From Littorina saxatilis (Eukaryota; Mollusca; Gastropoda; Littorinimorpha; Littorinidae), in assembly GCF_037325665.1 (NCBI RefSeq), contig NC_090251.1, forward strand, positions 22,904,398-22,968,397: DNA of 64,000 nucleotides, read 5' to 3'. Shown here one piece after another: positions 11,634 to 25,055 of this stretch. Below the pieces are notes generated by a model that saw nothing but the letters and a program-made list of their open reading frames with translations, was not told the DNA's origin and made no database searches. The position numbers and the translations under genes are program-made. Within the stretch, counting starts at the first letter, position 1; every line of letters starts with the position of its first letter.

Positions 11634-14600
11634 GTGTGGGCATGTGTGTGTGTATGTGTGTGTGTGTGTGTGTGCATTATAATTGTTGTGTATGCTGAGA
11701 GTTCGTTCCTGTGAGAGCCTCTGGAATTTGTGTAACATTTATGTTTTGTTTTTGGTTTTGTTGTAAAGTGTTTATGATTGTGTTCTATTCCGTCAATGGC
11801 GTCATTCTGGTAATGATGTTGTTATTGCTTTTGTAAAGCGCTTTGTGTGTTCGAAAGCGCTATAGAAATCACCATTATTATTATTATTATTATTTGCAGT
11901 TTCTGTCAAAGAAATCAATCAATCAATCAATGAGGCTTATATCGCGCATATTCCGTGGGTACAGTTCTAGGCGCTCAGCAGTGATGCCGTGTGAGATGAA
12001 ATTTTATACGGCCAGTAATTGCAGCCATTTCGGCGCATATTTACCTTTCACGGCCTATTATTCCAAGTCACACGGGTATAGGTAGACAATTATTAACTGT
12101 GCCAAAGCAATTTTGCCAGGAAAGACCCTTTTGTCAATCGTGGGATCTTTAACGTGCACACCCAATGTAGTGTACACGGGGGGGGGGGGGGGGGAGTTCG
12201 GACACCGAAGAGAGTCTGCACACAAAGTTGACTCTGAAATAAATTTCCGCCGAACCTGGGATCGAACTCACGCTGACAGCGGCCAACTGAATACAAATCC
12301 AGCGCGCTACCAACTGAGCTATATCCCCGCCCCTATGCATTCGATAAAAGGCCTGTGTTTTGGGAAAAGAGTTACACCCAGCAAAATCTCTTGAAATGGA
12401 TTCCCAGAACCTGGGGCATGACACATACATGATTACCTCCAAGGTAAGAACCACACAGAAATATCAAAGAAGCACCGCTTTAAAAGGTGATTTACAATTG
12501 CCTGAACGCAAATATGTCCATTTGTGTTGATGTGTATTGAATGCGGTGACCAGAGACACACATATAATGCGGTGACCAGAGACACACATATAATGCGGTG
12601 ACCAGAGACACACATATAATGCGGTGACCAGAGACACACATATAATGCGGTGACCAGAGACACACATATAATGCGGACATAGAGACATGCAGACAGACAG
12701 AGAGAAGATCGACAGATAAAAAGATAGAAGGATCGAGGACACACTCAAAAAGGACATAAAGGACAGTCTTAAGCCAGGCGAATTCGACTAAGTGAAGCAT
12801 ATTCTTCGCGAAGCTGGCTGCACGAAGCTTTAGCGGTAAGTTTTCAGTAAAAAGACTTCGCGAAGTCGACTTCGGGCTCAATTAAGGACGGTCTTGACAG
12901 AGAGAAAGACACACTCACAAATTGGAATCCAGCATCAGACGGGGTGAGTTTGAAGTCAGCACTGATGTCAGCAGCCAGGATGATACCAAAGTAGAGATCG
13001 TGTCCCACGCGACTGTACGTTGTCCACACCTGTCCTGAGGGACCCACGCTGTTGTTCCACACTGCCTGGAGTAACATTATTTCTGACCATTGTGAACAGG
13101 TGAGACTGGCCGTAAAATTATGTATTTCTGGTGCGTATGACAACAAATCTGGGGATACAATCTCTTTTTTTTTTTTTTTACTTTATTTCATTTTTCGTTG
13201 GCTTTTTTTTTTTTTTTTTTTTTTTTTTGGAGGGGGGGGGGGGTAGAAATCCGAAAACAGATTGACAGCTAGCGTCAAAAAAATCAGTATAAAGAAAAAC
13301 AAGAATGGTTAGTAAGAATTTCACCAAACAAAACATGCACAAGAACCTCGAGTTTTAGGAATGTTTGCCGCAAGGTAAAGAAAGTTAACACTCCCCAGTA
13401 AAGATACCTTCTCTCTCGTGCGAACGACCATGCAAACCACCAAAGTTCTGTATACAAATGTACACGTGATCAGAGCACCTTTCCACTTTAGCATACACCA
13501 ATGATCACTATTCCGGCTGCTGCAGATGTAAATTGGGAATGATTTGCTGAAATTATTTCATAACTTAACTGAAACCTATCACACACTGCAAAAATAATCT
13601 AACAATCAAATTCCAACTACGTACAGGAAGCTCGAAGGCTTTTAATTGTCGGCGGTGGCCCAAGTGGATTGATGCTCTTATCCCTGAACATATTAGTGGT
13701 GGGTCACGTGATCTTATACACAGTAAGGAAGATATATTGATTCGCATTTTTGTTGCAAGTCATCCCAAGAAACCATTTCAAATAAAATCAGGTGATCTAC
13801 TATTTGTAATCTTCTTTAAAACACGGTCCTAACATCAAGATGGCTGCTTACCTGCCAGAACTGTCTGTCTACAGCAGTGGCTGGTTTGCTTGGCTTCAGA
13901 ATCAGTCCATCAGCTCGACAACATCTGGAACAAAATCAATCACCAGCAAATCCTCTCCGTAGAAACATGTAGCTCGTCAGTCAATCAACCTATTCATGCT
14001 CTTCTACGGAGGGTAAAGCCTTAAACTAATTGGGCGAAGTCGACTTGACGAAGCTGGCTCCTGGTTTAAACCGTGTTTATTCAGTTACCTAAATACAAAG
14101 CCATGGGGTGTATAAGTATTTACTGATCAAGCTGGCTCTTCGAAGCTTTGGCACTCAATTTTCAGTACAAAGACTTTGCTAAGTCTTCGCGAAGTCGACT
14201 TCGAGCTCAGTTAAGGGCAGGCTTCATCACAGCTCTTCGTGGCCAGAGTTCTTTGAAATGTTTGCAACCAAAATATACCAACAAATCTAGACAACTCACT
14301 GCATGAGCAAGGAGACGTTGGTGTGCACCAGCATGTTACTGGGTCCCACAGGCCCGCTACTCAGGGTGGACACCGCTGCCTCCAGTTCGGGGTACGGCTC
14401 CGACTGGTCTGCGTGAAAAACAGGGTGTGCATGTTGAGTTGCAGGTTAGCCCCACAAACAAATCGAGCACAAAAGTTGAAGATTTCGTCTTGAAACAGGT
14501 GATATACTAACTGACGTTCACCGAAAGGCATAACTGAGTGATTTCAAGTCAGTGGCTTTTTTATTTGTACCAGCACCTCCTATCTTTCATTCATTCATAT

Positions 14601-17337
14601 TAATTTTTTCGCTTTCATATTTCACTTGGACAAACACACACACGAAGATCGGATGAAAGTCCTCACGATATCTATTTCCAGGCTGATCTGTGACAGTCCA
14701 GAAGTTGTCTTTCCATGGAGCAATGCCCATGGCGTCAGCAAAGATGGAGGCCTCTCCGATCTGCCACTGGTCGTTTCCTGGGTGATAGTCACCACTCACA
14801 CGAGCCTGCAGTTACAAAGTGCAAGAATATTGTCATTGATTTTCTCCTGCGGAAATAGAGGGCGGCCCCCAAAAATATGCAACTCTTAAAATGCTAATAA
14901 CTTCTCCATATGTTAACCGAATTACCAAAATATTTGGTTTACATTAACTTTACGTTATGCATGACTCACCCATTGTGTAGGTCTGACTTTTGTGCAATTT
15001 CAAAAAAAGTTTCCAAATTCGCGGTTTGACTCAACAGGCCAAGGTTTGACAATACGTGGTATCCATACTAACCTAATTTAAACCCTCCAGACGATCCCGG
15101 AATTTAGAAACCTTTTTTGAATTGCACAAAAGTCAGATCATTTGACCTACACGTTGTGGACTTGTTGTGCATTAGCTGAAGTGAATGTACACTAAATATA
15201 AAGTAATTCGGCCTACAGATGTGGAAGTTATGAGCATTGTTGTGGGTTGCGTTGTTGGGGGGGTCACCCTGTACTTTGTCTCTTTTAACCCAAGTGAAAG
15301 CTTAATGTAATGAACGTTTCTGAGGCAGGACTAGTCCATTTCGTTCTCAGGCCCTGAAACACACTGACCTGTGTGACTGCCGGGATCTCCAAGCTCTGCA
15401 TGGCGTGACGGGGGTTGGACATACAGTACTGGATGGTCAGACCGGTAGCACGTGCAGCTTGTCCCATCTGCATCAGCCACGTCTTGGCCACGTCCACAGT
15501 GGACTGGGTGGCGTTCATCATAGAAAACTCCCAGTCCATATAGTCCTGTGGGGAAAATATGGTGTAAGTTTACATGACAAAATAAAGAAATCTAAACAAA
15601 GAAGTGACTGTGCCACGTAATTTACGATCAAGCGCTTTGATCTGAGCAGAGATCCACGTAATTTACGATCAATTTACGATCAATAAAGAAAATTATCTCT
15701 TCGAAATGCCTCCCATAAGTATTAACTACAACTCACATACCGCTTTCAACAGGTCAGTTTCTTTTTCTCATCTTTTCCCCAGAGACCGGTTTGCTAAACA
15801 TGTTTCCTTGTGCAGTTCAATGACAGAATGTTTAAGCTATTCCCTGTTTTAATATTCCCTGTTTTACTATTCGGCTGGTGTTCCCTTGCATGATGTTAAA
15901 AAGGAAAGGTTTTGAGCCATCATGGTGTTTTCTACGCATGTGGTAAAATAGGAAAAACTTCGAACCACCACCTGTTTGTGTTTTCTACGCATGTGGTAAA
16001 ATACGAAAGGCTTTGAACCACCATCTGTTTGTGTTTTCTACGCATGTGGTAAAATAAGAAAGGCTTTGAACCATGCCAGTGCTGTATTTTTCTTCTTAGT
16101 GAACTGGGTGTGCGGTCTCACGTGTTTAGGTTTGCAGAGCACTCTCACATCAAACCACAACTCACCTGCTCATACATAACAAGTCCCCAGAGTCGCGCCT
16201 GTTTGAAAAGGTCCACCCAGAACGTCTACATAACAAAAAGAAAAGCAATTGCCACCAACACATGTTTAAATGAGTTAAAGCAAACCTGTCTCACATACAT
16301 GTGTGATCATCACTAAACTAAGCAAACACAAAACAGAGCATCATAAATACACTCACAAGAAATGACCACTTCCACAAAATATTTGCAATAAAGAAATGCG
16401 GACATTATACCAAGACGTAACAAGCGGATATGCGGTTGCTGTGCGTAATCTACATCTGGAATCAAACTATCTTTGACATTGTCTTGGTTTCTGATATTTA
16501 TTTCCCTGCTCCATTAAAAAGATACTGCTTGAACACTCACCAGATCTTGTGGAATTGCTTTCTCTGACTCCACAATGAAATTGTACTTGCCGCCATTTTC
16601 CTTAGCGTACGGGGTTTTTGCTGACCTACAAGTAAAATTCTCAAGGTAACAGTGTAGACAAGAATTCCAGGGTGCCAAGCTTGCTGAAATTGCCAGATTA
16701 ACATGGTTCTTTTTTTCTTTTTCTTTTTTACAAGACAAATTCTGTATTAACTATGGTAATGATATAAGCGAGCAGGTGCTTTTTTTACATCCAGCCCTCG
16801 CTATTAAATGAGAGGGACTTATCTAATGATTTTTTGTTTTATTATTGTTCTCGATTATCATGGTTCTAATTCAATAAAGAAAGACAGCTAGTAAGTAGTA
16901 CCTTACCAACCAATTATTGTAAATGGCATTCCAGTTGCATTGCTTTTGCTTTTATTTTTAAGATTAACATATATATAAAGGTATAATTCTAAGTGAATCG
17001 TTTCTGCAGTTTCGCAAACCTATCCTCACTTGTTACGGATGATCCAATCTTCGATGAGTGTCACATAATCGATACAATATGATATATAGGGTTTTTGAAT
17101 AAATCAATAGAAGTAAACCTATCCTCAAAACAACAACAACAACAACAACAACAAATAAACAAACACACAAACAAACAAACAATCAAACAAATTCCTTTAC
17201 AAAAAAAACACATTCACAAATTTGCCGTTGTTCAATATATATATTTTTTTTTATATATAAATTTGTTTCTTGTTGTATTTGATTTTAGGGGGTTTCATTT
17301 ATGACATCGGCCAACGATTCTGGTCACTCAAACACAG

Positions 17338-17374
<37 letters not shown>

Positions 17375-17545
17375 TGCACACACACAATACGCACACACAG
17401 ACACACGCACGCATGTACGCACACACACACGCACGCACCAACACGCACACACAAACACACACACACACATGTTGAGTAACTTACCAGTACATGTTGTGGG
17501 CAGCAACTGGCCATTGAGTCTGGTTGAAAATGTACCTGTGTGACC

Positions 17546-17583
<38 letters not shown>

Positions 17584-17637
17584 TGCACACACTCACGCAT
17601 GTACGCACACACACACAAGCACGCACACATGCACACA

Positions 17638-17692
<55 letters not shown>

Positions 17693-17710
17693 GCACGTAC
17701 GCACGCATGT

Positions 17711-17781
<71 letters not shown>

Positions 17782-19453
17782 CACACACACACACGCACGT
17801 GGTTAAGTGCATGACACCTGCTCAAATGCAAACAACGAACAACAACAAAAAACATATCAGCAGACTGAAAGGATGAACGTCTGCAATCTATCGGTTTCAG
17901 ATATCATTAACTTTCAAGTCTAAACGGCTAAAGCTTAAGACAGACGCAAGTTTGAAGTGCCCGTGATGTGAACCACTATGTTACACATTTGAACAACCAG
18001 GACTCTTATTCTTCTTCTTCTTCTGCGTCCACGGGCTAAAACTCAAACGTACACTCGTGTTCTTTGTACAAGTGGGTTTTTACGTGTATGGCCGTTTTTA
18101 CCCCGCATTTAGGCAGCCATACGCCGCTTCCGGGGGAAGCATGATGGGTATTTTTGTGTTTTTATAACCCACCGAACTCTGATATGGATTACAGGATCTT
18201 GTCCGTGCGTATCTTGGTCTTGTGCTTGCGTGTACGCACTAAGGGAGATAAGTCACTAGCAGGTCGGCACATAAGTCGACCTGGGAGATCGAAAAAATCT
18301 CCACTCTTAGGCCAACAGGCGCGACCGGGATTCGAACCCGAGACCTTCCGCATGGAAGGCAAACAAAAAATCATTCAGTACGTATGACCAGTTGTCGATT
18401 TTATTTCCAGTATTTGATTTTTTACCAGAAATATCCGGTTACCACGATCCCTGGTGTAAGGTAAAGGGAATCTACTCACTGTAAACCATGGGGAGCAATG
18501 TCCGGCCTGGCTTTCCACAGCACAGTCCCTCCCAGCTGACCTCGGTAATAGAACCAGGCGTCGTACTGAATGTATCTGGCAAGAGTCATCAAAACAGAGC
18601 ACACATCAATTGCTAACATTTGACAAGCCAGCAGAGAGAGAAAATCTGAGAGAAAGCTTCTTGTTAAACAGGACACTAACGTGATTTTAGCATTGATGTA
18701 ATCTGTCACACATTAATTTTGTACTTTATGTGAGTGTCATTTCGGAATCAACAACAAGCTAGAACGGCTCTTGCTTCGTTTTTGAATAATATTATTTTGA
18801 TTTTCGCTCTGACCGCTTTCGAATATTTTGAGCTGTGTACCCTTTTTATTCATGATCTCAATACAAATATACTTTTTTTCTTTTTTTATATTTAGTCAAG
18901 TTTTTTCTTTTTAATTGATATTGACTGGCATTTGCGCACGCCAGTTAACTGCTTTCAGCCTATGTGACTTGCTACACAGTCTGTTTTGAAAAAATGAATG
19001 TCCTAGTTAGGGAAGAAATTTAAATGTATGTTTCAATGTTCCATGATATTCATGGGAAGCTGTCAAAAAACAATAAACATTCTTCACCTGAAGGGAACTT
19101 GTATGGAGTCGGTGTATTCTTTCAGATCCAAAATTGTTTGTTCGTATGTTTTGTTTGGCTCGGTTAAATCATAGTAATAGGCTCCTGTAAACATAAAATG
19201 ACTGTGTTAAATTCTTTCTCGAGTCACTTCAAAGACAAAGGCGTTATGCTCGGTTAAGAATTGCATGAAACATGTATGGTACCTGTTGGAAAATATTACC
19301 ATGTGAGAAAAGGTATTAAGCAAACACCTACCATATGAATGTCAAAAATAACACAATTATGTACATCTGAACGAGTAGCTAATCCAGATGAATGGTGTAA
19401 GCCTTGAACTATGAAAACACCAATTTATAAAATTATAATTGAAAAGGAGAGAA

Positions 19454-19503
<50 letters not shown>

Positions 19504-19546
19504 TGTGTGTGTGTGTGTGTTTGTGTGTGGGTGTCTGTGCGTGTGT

Positions 19547-19596
<50 letters not shown>

Positions 19597-20376
19597 CTAC
19601 GTTTTAAAATGAATTGGTAAAGCGCCTGGAGCCAATTGATGGGAATCGCGCTATACCAAAGTTATTTATTATTATCATTATTATTAAAGTCACCGTTATC
19701 AGTGTAGTATCCCAGGTAGTTGACGGTAAGGTCAGTTTTACGGTAGATGTCTTCTTTGTTGTAGTAGGTTCTCATGAACTTGCCCCAGTCTGAGAATACC
19801 TGACAGACAGAAATAATTCAGACGTCAACGAACACACACACAACTGTTGCCCCACAACAAACAGACTAGACATACACTCAAAACAATTATCATTCAAATG
19901 TGTAGTTTTTTTTTTTAAAGATTTCAAGTTTTCATTAATACAAAATCAACAGTTGATAAAAGCAATGTTGTCTCATGAAAATCAACTCTTAACATTTTAC
20001 AATGTATAAAACAATAAAATAATAAAATAAAAAGTAAAAAATAAAAAATAAATATGTATATAAACTCACAATGAATTAAATATGCATAACAATTCGTCAA
20101 AGCTAAACTCAACATTCAAACAGATAATGCACAGAGCAGAGCCACTTTTACAAACTTAAAAATAAACAGTGTGTACACATACCTGGTTGATGCCGGTGTT
20201 ACCACAGTACACAACGGTCTGTTGTGTAAATCCTGTGGGTACGGACACCACCCCTCCCATCACTCCCCAGTTGACCCGCCACTTCTCATCCATTTCTCGA
20301 GATGCGGACATGAACTGTCAAAGGCACGGGTAAAATTAGCCAGGTTTTGCACAGTGCGTGGGGAGTGGGAGAGAGA

Positions 20377-20418
<42 letters not shown>

Positions 20419-23400
20419 AGAGAGAGATCGAGAGAGAGAGAGAGGGCGAGAGAGAGAGAGAGGGGGGGTGAGAGAGAGGGTGAGAGAGCAGGCAAGAGAG
20501 AGAGGGAGACAGATAGTGAGAGAGAGGGGGAGAGGGAGAGAGAGAGAAAGAGGGAGAGAGAGAGTGAGATAGAGAGAGAGAATAGAGAGAGAGAGAGAGT
20601 GAGAGAGAGAAAGAGAAAGAGAGATACAGAGACATCAAATCAAATTAAATCAATTTTTTTTTTTACGAGGGTTGTGGCATAAGCAATATAAACGAGCTTC
20701 TTTTCAACCAGCCCTCACCCAGAGGGGGACTACTTTAATCTTATGTACATATTATGTATATATACACACGTAAAACATTTACAAAAGATAAACATAAAAG
20801 TTTAAAGAAATAAAAAGTAAAATGGCAGAAAAACTATTCACAGGACAAATATACACGTTACAGGCTTTACATGAATTCTTACGTTAAGATCAAAATTGGG
20901 AATTGACAGAGAGAGACAGAGAGATAGAGAGAGAGAGCCAGAACAAGGACAAGAACAAATCATACTGTTTTGTCTGTCTTCACAAAACAAAAATTTGCCT
21001 TTAGGCCTGCCTCAGAATTACAAAACCGATATTGCACAAAGACATTTAAAGATTAAACATCAGAGTTAACGTCGTGTATCATACGTTAAAACAATATGAA
21101 AGTGTATCAGAGAAAGAAAGAAAGAGAGAGATAAAAAAAAAATAAAAAGTAAGAGAGAGAGAGTATGCGGATTTATTCCTTCGATTTAGAATTAGAAAAC
21201 ATGACTTTTTATTTAAACATTCCTTCCGAAAAATCGAATTTCTTCTGAGCAAAGTATCTCCAGTAAGCTGATATCGTATCCTGAAAGTTAGGAAGCAATA
21301 CACACGGCATTGGTAAAAGACAATACATTTTGGCTCATTATTGAACATGCAAATACTGCTGTCAGTACTATTTTATCATTATTCAGCTTCCTAAATAATT
21401 GTTATCACAGTATGACTTACACCCACTCAAGTGATTATTACTGCAGCAGAATAGTGTACAAGAGAAGAAGTCTAACAGCCAGCCTACATCTGAGAATGGC
21501 GCCATTCTCAAATAATTGTTATCGCAGTATGACTTACGCCCACTCAGGTGATTATCACTGCAGCAAAATAGCGTACGAGAGAAGAAGAAGTCCAACAGCC
21601 AGCCTACCTCTGAGAATGGCGCCATGATGCAGACCCCGCCATTCTGGTCAAAGACAGCCACAGGTCCCCCCTCCGTTCCCCCCGACAGGATCCCTCCTCC
21701 CTTCGTCCACCTGTATTAAGACAATATAGTGCTTCTTCCCCTGTGAGTGAAAAATCTCTGATCTCAAAAAACGAAACAAAACAATCAAAAGACAAGGGGT
21801 GAGACGAATAAGATGCCAAAAATACGGATTTTAGGGTAATATCTTTGTTGAGGCCTTCTGAAGCTAAAGAGTCGTTTCTATTTCTTGTTTGTCAGTTGTG
21901 TGTGTGTGTTTTATGTCACTTTATTTTATGACAGGTTAAAGTTCCAGTGAATGATACGAATTGAATCTAAGTAAAGGTTACATTAATTGATTGTGTTATG
22001 GTACGATCAACGTTTTATTATTGTCAACATGCTATTATGTGTGAAGATGACAATGCTAGATCTCGACATATAAGTTGTAAATTCCAAGTGGTATCCAAGT
22101 CACCAATGTGTTTTTAGTGCGATGATTAACCACACGTCGATAAGAAACAGAACATTGCACAAAAGTAAACAAAACAAAAACAAACAAAAAAACAAACCTA
22201 GCTGCGGACAAAGCTTGAGTATATGAACATCTTTTTAAAAATGAAATACAACTCTGCTCGAAATGATATGTAAGATATACGTATTTTAGTTTGCCACATT
22301 TGCTCTTTGCTTTGTTGTTCTTTATAATATTTACCTTCCAGTTACAAATCTCGTACCACCAAACATGCCTCCCTGGAAACTGAGGTAGCCGAGTCCTATG
22401 TCTTCCGGTGGAATTTGAAATGAAGGGAATCCGGATATGACGCTGTCCGTGTCATGCGCAGAGAGAGCCGTCCCGTTGATAAAGTGCTGAAATCATTTCA
22501 TTGAGGTGATCATATGCTTGCGAGGGATACTCACGTTGAAGAGCAGCTATCGGGAACTTTAAAAGCAATTCATAAAGTGGTTGTTAATTGTCCAAATCAT
22601 TTCACCATAGCAGAAACAAAAGGAAACAATAACAGCAAATTAACGAAGAAGATCTGAAGCAACATTTTAAAAACAATATCATAATCGCAGCCCAGGTTAA
22701 GAGATACCACAGCAAGTAAAACACATTTTAAAAAGAGAGAAACATTATTTAGATGTCAGCATTTAAATAATCCGGACTGGGCGCGGATCACACGCATGAT
22801 GCGACGAGAAATTATGGAGTGTTGCATTACCGTTTGCCATTTACCCTTTTTTCTTGGACTCCAACATGTACTGTTTTGCATGAGCGTTTATCTACGACCC
22901 TTTTCTTTTGCTTTCTAAGTTATAACCAGCAATGTTTTCCATGAACATTTCATGTTACCCGTTCCCCTTGTTCTTCCACTGTTACTGTTTTGTAGGTATG
23001 AACGTTTGTCTGTCACTATTTCCCCTTCCTCTCTCTTCGATTGCCCCCCCCCACCTCCCCTACAAAATGTTCAACTGCTTAAAAAGGTTCAAGATTGTTG
23101 ATAAGATTTGAAGCAACAAATGTTAAAAGATATGAGGTTTGAGAACCCTCTCAGTTCGCTTTACTGTAACAGACCTAAATGCAAAAAGTGTCAAATCCGG
23201 AGACCAACATGTGCACCAAGAAAGGAAACAAATTTAAACCGGTACTGAATATCCAAACAGGTTGAAGGGACATGAACAACCAACAACCAACAACCAACAA
23301 CCAACCAGCCTCTTCCTCTCTTACCGTCCCTGTTTTGCACAAGTGTTTATCCATTACCTGACCATGACTGTTTCCAAGCACATCTTGAAAAACAATCAGA

Positions 23401-24512
23401 AGGACTCACCTGTTGGAAAACCACGAGGGGCCAAGCAGGACTGCTCCATGACTTGGCACACAGCTTCCAGGACCTTGACCCGGCCATGTAGACGAAGCAT
23501 TGTGATGTCCACGTTCCCATCTTATCGGCCCCGCTCTCAGTCGCCTTGTGGTCCAGTTTCAGGGAGCCGTCTTCTGCGCTGAAACGTTTGCCCTCTGTGT
23601 AAAGAAACGCTGGTGCGCTCTGTTGTAACCGACCAAGAATGGAGAGAAAAAAAGATCATGACCTTCTTCCCTTCATGGGCACAATTCCAAAACACCTTCA
23701 GCAGTTTGCTGGCAGACTCACTGTTGAGCTGCGTTGAAACGTTGACCCTCTGTGTACAGGAAGACAGGCGCACTCTGTCCCAACAGACGCACGAAAGAAA
23801 GAAGTAAAGGATTGTTATCCTACATACGTGAGAGAGACACCCGTGAGATAATAATTGTTCAAATCACACGTGTGTATATCATGTAAATGAGGTCATGTCA
23901 AGCAAGTCTGGCAAGGACCTGTTTTTCCACTGCTTATGATGCCAAAGTCACCGAGACAAACGTCATTATAGAAACAAAAATTGCGCTCGCTAATTACCCT
24001 CGATGAATCTTTAGAACTAACACGTCACGCCATACTTTCAGAGTGACGTTTCTTTGCTTTGACGTAATAGATTGCACGAGGCTTTAGAAGAGATCGAGGT
24101 TCCAAAACAAGCGTCTTCAATTTAGCTGCCTCGACTCCAGGACATTTTCAGTAAAATACACGTAAGTACAGTATGTAGGATAAACAGAATACTACATGGC
24201 TTGCTGTGTCGTTCCAGATTTACACTCGTTGCTTTTTCAAATAGTGAACAGCTCGCTTTCGCTCGCAGTTCAATATTTTTAAAAAAACTCGTGTAAATCT
24301 GGTACGATACAGGAAGCCATGTAGTATTCTCTATTTATCCACTGACATTGCTGAGTCAAATTCATCGGACCTCTTAGCTACAGGTGGCCTGCTGTTTCAG
24401 TCTTTTCTTTTATCATTTTTTGTTCAATCGGATTTCCTCACAGATCGTTCCTTAGTTTATATTTAGGGTACGGATACAACACCCAACATTCTAGAGTGCA
24501 GCACATTACTTA

Positions 24513-24607
<95 letters not shown>

Positions 24608-25018
24608 CACTGTAGGTTTTCTGTTTATTTAAGGCTGTATGTTCAACGTGATCATAATGAAAGGCCTGGTTTTGTTTTCCTCTCATTATTATCCCACCTG
24701 TGCCCTAGGCTCGCTGCTATTCAGAGTGCCACTAAAATCGTCTTGTAAGTTCGTGCCATAATCAACAACAACAGCGACAAGAAGAATAAGAAGACCAATA
24801 ACTACAACAACATAACAACAAAACACAACAACAACAACAACAACAACAACTATATAACACAATGACGACAACAATAACAACAACAACAACATAACACAAT
24901 ACAACAACAATAACAACAACATAACACAAAATCAACAACAATAATAACAACATAACACAACAGTAACAACAATAACAACAATAACAACAACAACAATAAC
25001 AACATAACACAACATAAC

Positions 25019-25055
<37 letters not shown>

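Noticed and set aside
12464-12881. Repeated CVSGHRI protein frame
   Set aside because: Encoded by the 26-bp tandem repeat inside an intron of gene A; no start, homology or splicing support.
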